Shown here: piece by piece, positions 59,101 through 64,000 of the stretch
How the letters are laid out: each line of letters opens with the position of its first letter
Numbering within the stretch: position 1 is the stretch's first letter
Source of the DNA: Stichopus chloronotus
Lineage: Eukaryota; Echinodermata; Holothuroidea; Aspidochirotida; Stichopodidae
Assembly (NCBI GenBank): GCA_021234535.1
Contig: CM037850.1
Span: forward strand, 17,097,990-17,161,989
Direction: 5' to 3'
DNA: 64,000 bases
Translations under genes and position numbers: made by a program
Notes under the pieces: generated by a model
Told to the model about the DNA's origin: nothing
Databases searched by the model: none
Seen by the model: only the letters and a program-made list of their open reading frames with translations

Positions 59101-62100
59101 TGAGTATAAGTATTGTTGTCAAAACTTTTATCGTGTGACATCCATTAACAGAGTATCGAAGGGAATAACTGTGAAACTGTCACTCCACCTCTGTGTATAA
59201 GCACTGCGAGAAAAATAACAATTATGCGAACAAAATCAGGATGAATTGTGATTTTAGAGTTGATTTCCAGAAAAAAAATCAGTCACATTTCCCCCCTCCC
59301 ACTTCCAGTCCTTGTTGAATAAATATGGGAATGCAATTGTCATATAACACCAAATTCCAGAGCAAATGTGTCCCCCTCACCCTGACACAGACACGTCCAT
59401 CAGATCTCGTAAACACTCAAATTATTTTCAGATGGCTGAACCTGTAATACATACATAACAAAAACCAGTTCCGTACTGTGAGTCCCCCTTTTAGATTAAT
59501 GTCAATCTTTTACATGACGAAGATTCCAAAGTACGTTAGAACAACGTCTCTTAACGACTCTCATGATCACAATACTCGGCGATTCACCACCCATCATAAA
59601 AATATCATCAAAATAATGTCCTCATTCAACATGTTACAAAACCGTTCACGTAACCTTTCACATTTATTCCCGTCATTGTAAGTCATAAACTGTTTTTTTA
59701 AAGTCTATAACATGAAATGGAGCAAAATTTTATTGCAGTTACTTGAACGAAATTCTACTTGTGTGTATGTGTGTGTTTTGCGTTTATCATTTCTGAACTA
59801 GATTGTACTTTTTTATAAGCACTCCGTATCATTTTATTGTTCTTGCTGCTAATCTGGGGGGGGAGGTTTGTAAATTGAGAGAGTTGATGAAGGGCCGGTG
59901 GACATAGGCGGGGAGATACTATGTTTTATTTTAGAGGATGGTGTATTTTTTCTGGTTATTTTGATTTGATCGATTCTGGTATTTTCGTGTTTGAAGTGCA
60001 GTTTCCCAAGCTTTAGTGGGCTTTATCTACACTTAAATTCTCATGTATATGCAGTCAGACAAATTTCATGAGATCATCCGACCTCCCCACCCCCTTCCCT
60101 CCTTCCAGTGTTACCGTCTACAGATTACTAGTTTGATGGAGATTGCAAATTAGGATCACTTTAATATAATTACAAGGTCTCTTCAAAACTTGTCCCGTGG
60201 CTGCAGTCCGTGGAACCTTCTACAATCATTTAATTTGTGACCACTGTATAGCCTCATATCAATAAATAACAAATTTACTTTAACCATCATTATCACATGG
60301 CATATGTCCAGCTGGCCTTTAATTCAAATATTAATTCAAATAGTAAATTACACGAAGTATAATTGACGTCCGTGGTAGGTGCGACGTCATTTTTTAAGAA
60401 GTTGTTTAATCGCTGTATAATCCTTTCTCCTGGTTGCAGCCTGGTATGGTTGCTTATTGTATTAATCGATTGCAAGTTAGGTTCTTAGGACAACGTCGGA
60501 TTGGAAGCCACATTTCTCTCCTGTTAGTGGGGTTTGGGGTTTTTCAGTCTTGATATGACTGCCCCACCGACGGATGTTTTACTTGTTGGCGACACAGAGG
60601 TTCCAGGTACGACTTACAGTATAGAGCGAGAGTGAGACGCCAGGACAGAAGAATCCAGAGAAAGAGTGAGAGTTCGATTTAGCGATCAGAGTTTCATTCA
60701 TTTGATAGTTGACTCGACTGGCACATCAATTAGGCAAAATGAGGATGACGAAAGGTGGTAAAGGTAACTTACTTGAGGTTGACGAGAAAAACGAAGAACG
60801 GAGAGTATAAAAGGTGACACAGGCCTACATAATGCACAGGGAGAACGATGTTGTCCCTTCGACTAGAAATTTGCCAGTCTGAGCCCTGTTGCTGACGCTT
60901 GGCCTCGTGGTTTCCCAGGGTAGATGGTCACGAGGTCTACGTTACAACGTTGACCAAACATAGAGCAAACGATTGTCGATGACGTCATATGCAAAGGGTC
61001 GCTACCCGTGACCTACCAATCAGGTAAGCATTACGAAATCTTTCTTAGAACAGTATCTGAGTTTTCTATTTTAATGTATTGCCTTGTCTAATCTGACTGT
61101 CTGATTTTGATTGTCTGACTGTCTTATCATTTTTCAATATCAGTCTTTAAATCTTCTTTCTTTTAGGCTGATAAGCTGTGAGTCGTTTAAAGCCATTGAA
61201 GCCGTTAAATTATTGCAATAAAAAACACAAATATCAAAACACTTGAAATTTTGAACAAACTACCCAAATAAAGGTGAAACAGAATTCACTTCAGCGAATA
61301 TGCATAAATTTAATACCCAACTCTACCATCATGAGTGTTTTTCGTGTAAGTTGCAAAGTTACCTTACATCATGCAAATCCAGTGCTACAAACAACTTTAA
61401 TGAGCCATATGAGTGTGCATTTGTATCTGGGATTGCTTCAGTCAGAAAAGAAGTTTTACCAATCGTTCTCACATTAAACTCTAGACAAATACTGTTCATA
61501 AATGTTACAGTAGACTGTAGACAACACTGGATAACTACAACCCAAACAAACCCAGACATGGTTTACAGCACAGTACAGTAGATAGGCCGAATACGAAAAT
61601 AAAACTATGAGAACTTTGACATGAACTTTAGCATACAGTTTCACTGACACAGAATCTTTCACGCGTCACAAACAACATCATAGGTAAAATAAATAAAATA
61701 TTTATGATACAGTTGAACCTACCATTCCTTCATCTAGCCAACAAAAATCAATATAATTCTCAAGAGGGAAATTTCCACTTTCGCTTTTGCAATTCAACGT
61801 TGCCATGTCGCTTCTACCTACAAAAGACGTGGCGCTCTCCAAGAATGCCTTAAACAACCGAACTTTGTAGAGTTAGTACATCTATATCCACTGATCAATC
61901 AATATATTCCATTGTGGTTGCTAAGTAGGTATGATAAAAATGATAAATGGAAAATATCAGTCTCATGCAAGAGATCACGTATTCTATAATGATTACTTGC
62001 CTAAGGAATGAAAGCTAGAGTGCAGTCAAAATCCACATACACCAATACTGACGAAGTAAATACCTTGTCAAGTCATTTGTTGAGGGTATGTATGCATTTA

Positions 62101-62300
62101 ACTATATAAAGTATAAAGTTATGTAATATATTCTGCAGTGTTAGATGTAAAGAAATTTACGAAGGTTGTCCTCAGGAAATCTGGTTGTCCTGCTCAAAAA
62201 ATGATAGTCCTGTATTGGAAAGATTGAAATTGCACTCTAATAAAAACAAAAAGAAACATCAGATTTGCCACCATAAACAGAATTTATTTATATCGCATAA
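56171..62300. other. Intergenic stretch, no gene found
   Basis: Only short motif-free open frames are present. G-run and CT-rich patches occur (58471-58488, 59857-59864). Confidence 0.45.
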
Positions 62301-62329
62301 GAGGTTTTCTCATTAATTACCATCTACAG

Positions 62330-63030
62330 GTTGTACAAGTTTGTTCTCTTTTCATTTATCATAACATCAGTAGCATCATTGACTTCACCATCAGTTTCGT
62401 CATCTTCATCGATATTATCATGGCATTTCTCTCTCACCGGAAGATGGCGGAAGAGGGCGTCTCACTCATTTCGATTCCAATACTCTATGGCTAGGATAGC
62501 TTCAAACTCGTGCAAATCAGGTATGTCTAGGACGGCGGGTCAAAAGCTGAATTGCTCAATTTGTTCCTCCAGTCACTTTTTATGTGTTTGATGTGACATT
62601 CTGAAGAGTGGACTGGTATTGTTAGGATGAGGTCTACCAACATCAGGAAGTTTATGGCATCTTCTTTAATTTTCATCGATGCATGACCCCATGTTGGTTT
62701 AGAGACTGGATTTAAACTGTGGATACAAACAAAATCAGTGATTTGTGGTTCACTATTGCAAGCACTTTCAGAACTCCTCTCACTATTGAGTCTCACACTT
62801 TATGGTTCCTCATGGCAAACACAGGGGGAAAATTTAAAAAAATCTTCTCTGGGTACACATTGTCTTTTAGATTCGTCCACTCAATCATGTTGGTTCCACA
62901 TCTGCCTGTTCAAGAAAGGGGTCAACGAAGTTCACCAACTGTGCAAGTTCACTGTCACCCAAAATCTGAAAAAAAATACCAGAAAGTCAATTCAAAAGAT
63001 ATATGTTTGTTTGCAATTTCTTAAACAACT
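62330..63030 (-). pseudogene. Decayed coding-like stretch of unknown family
   Basis: On the minus strand, fragments in changing frames look coding: VLDIPDLHEFEAILAIEYWN near 62525-62463, then an acidic segment (DNIDEDDETDGEV) ending near 62330; upstream near 62880 are pieces such as NMIEWTNLKDNVYPEKIF and NFPPVFAMRNHKV. Stops separate them. I do not recognise the family; it may be a dead retrocopy or transposon-derived gene, and chance cannot be excluded. Confidence 0.3.
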
Positions 63031-64000
63031 ATATTACAAAGCATAAGTTTGTAAAGAAAAAAGTAAACAGCAAAAACAAACCCTTTTCTGCTTCAATTGG
63101 CCACGCTTTGAAATTGATACTTTTGGTTGCTGACTGCAGTATCTTGGCTGTCAAATTCGTAAGGACTCTACAAGACTCTCAATCAATGTGGTGCAAACAG
63201 TCTCCTCCATAGGTTCTGATGAAATGTTTAGTCTATGGAAATTCCCTTCACCAGATGTTTGTACGAACTTTCATCACCGTACAGTAGGTGATATTAGCAT
63301 CGTAGTTATCCAGCGTTGTCTGATCTGATATAAATAACTTCTTTGTCACCTTATCTGTGAAACGGTACATGTATACTCCGCCTAAAACGGATTTTGTAAT
63401 ATTTCTGAAACAGCGACATATATCAATAAAGTCAGTACATAATGGATTCCCTTTCCTCACTGGAAGATGTTTTTACTTAGGGAAGGGGTGAATTCATAGT
63501 TAACCGCTATGTGAGTATGTTTGTTACTTTCTTTAGGAAGGAGTTACAAGCTTTCTTTTTCTACATATTTGAACATAATGATAATAACTTTTCAAATATA
63601 AATGCAATGCTGATGAGGGAAACATGTACACAATTTCCCGTACTCACTGCAGTGCTATAGTACTGATACAGTCAACTGCTCAAGGTATTTTACAGTAGGC
63701 CTAGTTTACTTCACACCATAGCCTAACTGAAAAGAAAAAAATTCAACGTTTTGCCTTGATCAATGATGTCATAGACAAGCACTGTTCCACATGACTATTT
63801 GTCTCAACTATATATCTATACTGAATGAGCTTGCTAGCTTCAACTTATTACTTCCCAAATTACGACATCCTGAGATTTAAAGAATACTATAACAAATGTT
63901 GTCGTTGTTATTGTTGTTGTTAGGGTATAGAGGTTTGGTTAGACTCTTAGACTTACCTTATTTAGAATCAAGGACCATATACACAATCAGTGCAGAATCA
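63031..64000. other. Right end of the window, no gene found
   Basis: A+T-rich with a GTT-repeat patch at 63900-63922. No supported feature. Confidence 0.45.

Overview
This is A+T-rich metazoan nuclear DNA, most likely from a marine invertebrate. Evidence for that is the large introns with consensus GT/AG junctions, a spliced host gene running for at least 34 kb, several repeat families, and one integrated Polinton/Maverick (adintovirus-like) virus-transposon. I cannot name the species from sequence alone.

The best-defined object is the Polinton at 2555-15875 (13,321 bp). It has terminal inverted repeats, starts with AG and is bracketed by a perfect 6-bp target duplication (TTTAGG at 2549-2554 and 15876-15881). 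Nearly all its genes lie on the minus strand. From the right end to the left they are: protein-primed DNA polymerase B (with several small N-terminal exons encoding a basic region, zinc fingers and an acidic tail), packaging ATPase, a small basic protein, a conserved protein of unknown function, a retrovirus-like integrase with a C-terminal chromodomain, a putative minor capsid protein, an adenovirus pX/pVI-like core protein with a PPxY motif, the double-jelly-roll-type major capsid protein, and an adenain-like cysteine protease. A 44-codon plus-strand reading frame at the left end resembles a WW domain. The major capsid, pX-like and small basic genes are open. Polymerase, ATPase, integrase, minor capsid, protease and the unknown-function gene all carry stops, frameshifts or a deletion, so this is a decaying copy.

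To the right, 16597-17353 is a non-autonomous hAT-type element with an exact 8-bp target duplication. It is followed by a 225-250 bp tandem repeat family (17.37-18.0 kb, with related units in the other orientation at 49.6-49.95 kb).

From 20074 to 54400 (+ strand) runs a host gene. Its first part is an array of in-phase mini-exons, mostly exactly 54 nt (18 codons), each encoding a charged coiled-coil repeat of the pattern KEKDxEIxRLK. The array arose by tandem duplication of exon plus intron. Later, longer exons (44.9-54.4 kb) encode a C-terminal region I do not recognise, ending in a stop at 54400 with an AATAAA at 54473. The introns hold a LINE 3'-end fragment inside a minisatellite (39.0-40.3 kb), a degenerate satellite (32.64-33.45 kb) and a GC-richer island (35.9-37.0 kb). 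From 54.5 kb to the end I see no convincing gene, only an inverted second copy of the LINE 3' end (55.63-56.17 kb) and a decayed coding-like stretch near 62.3-63.0 kb.
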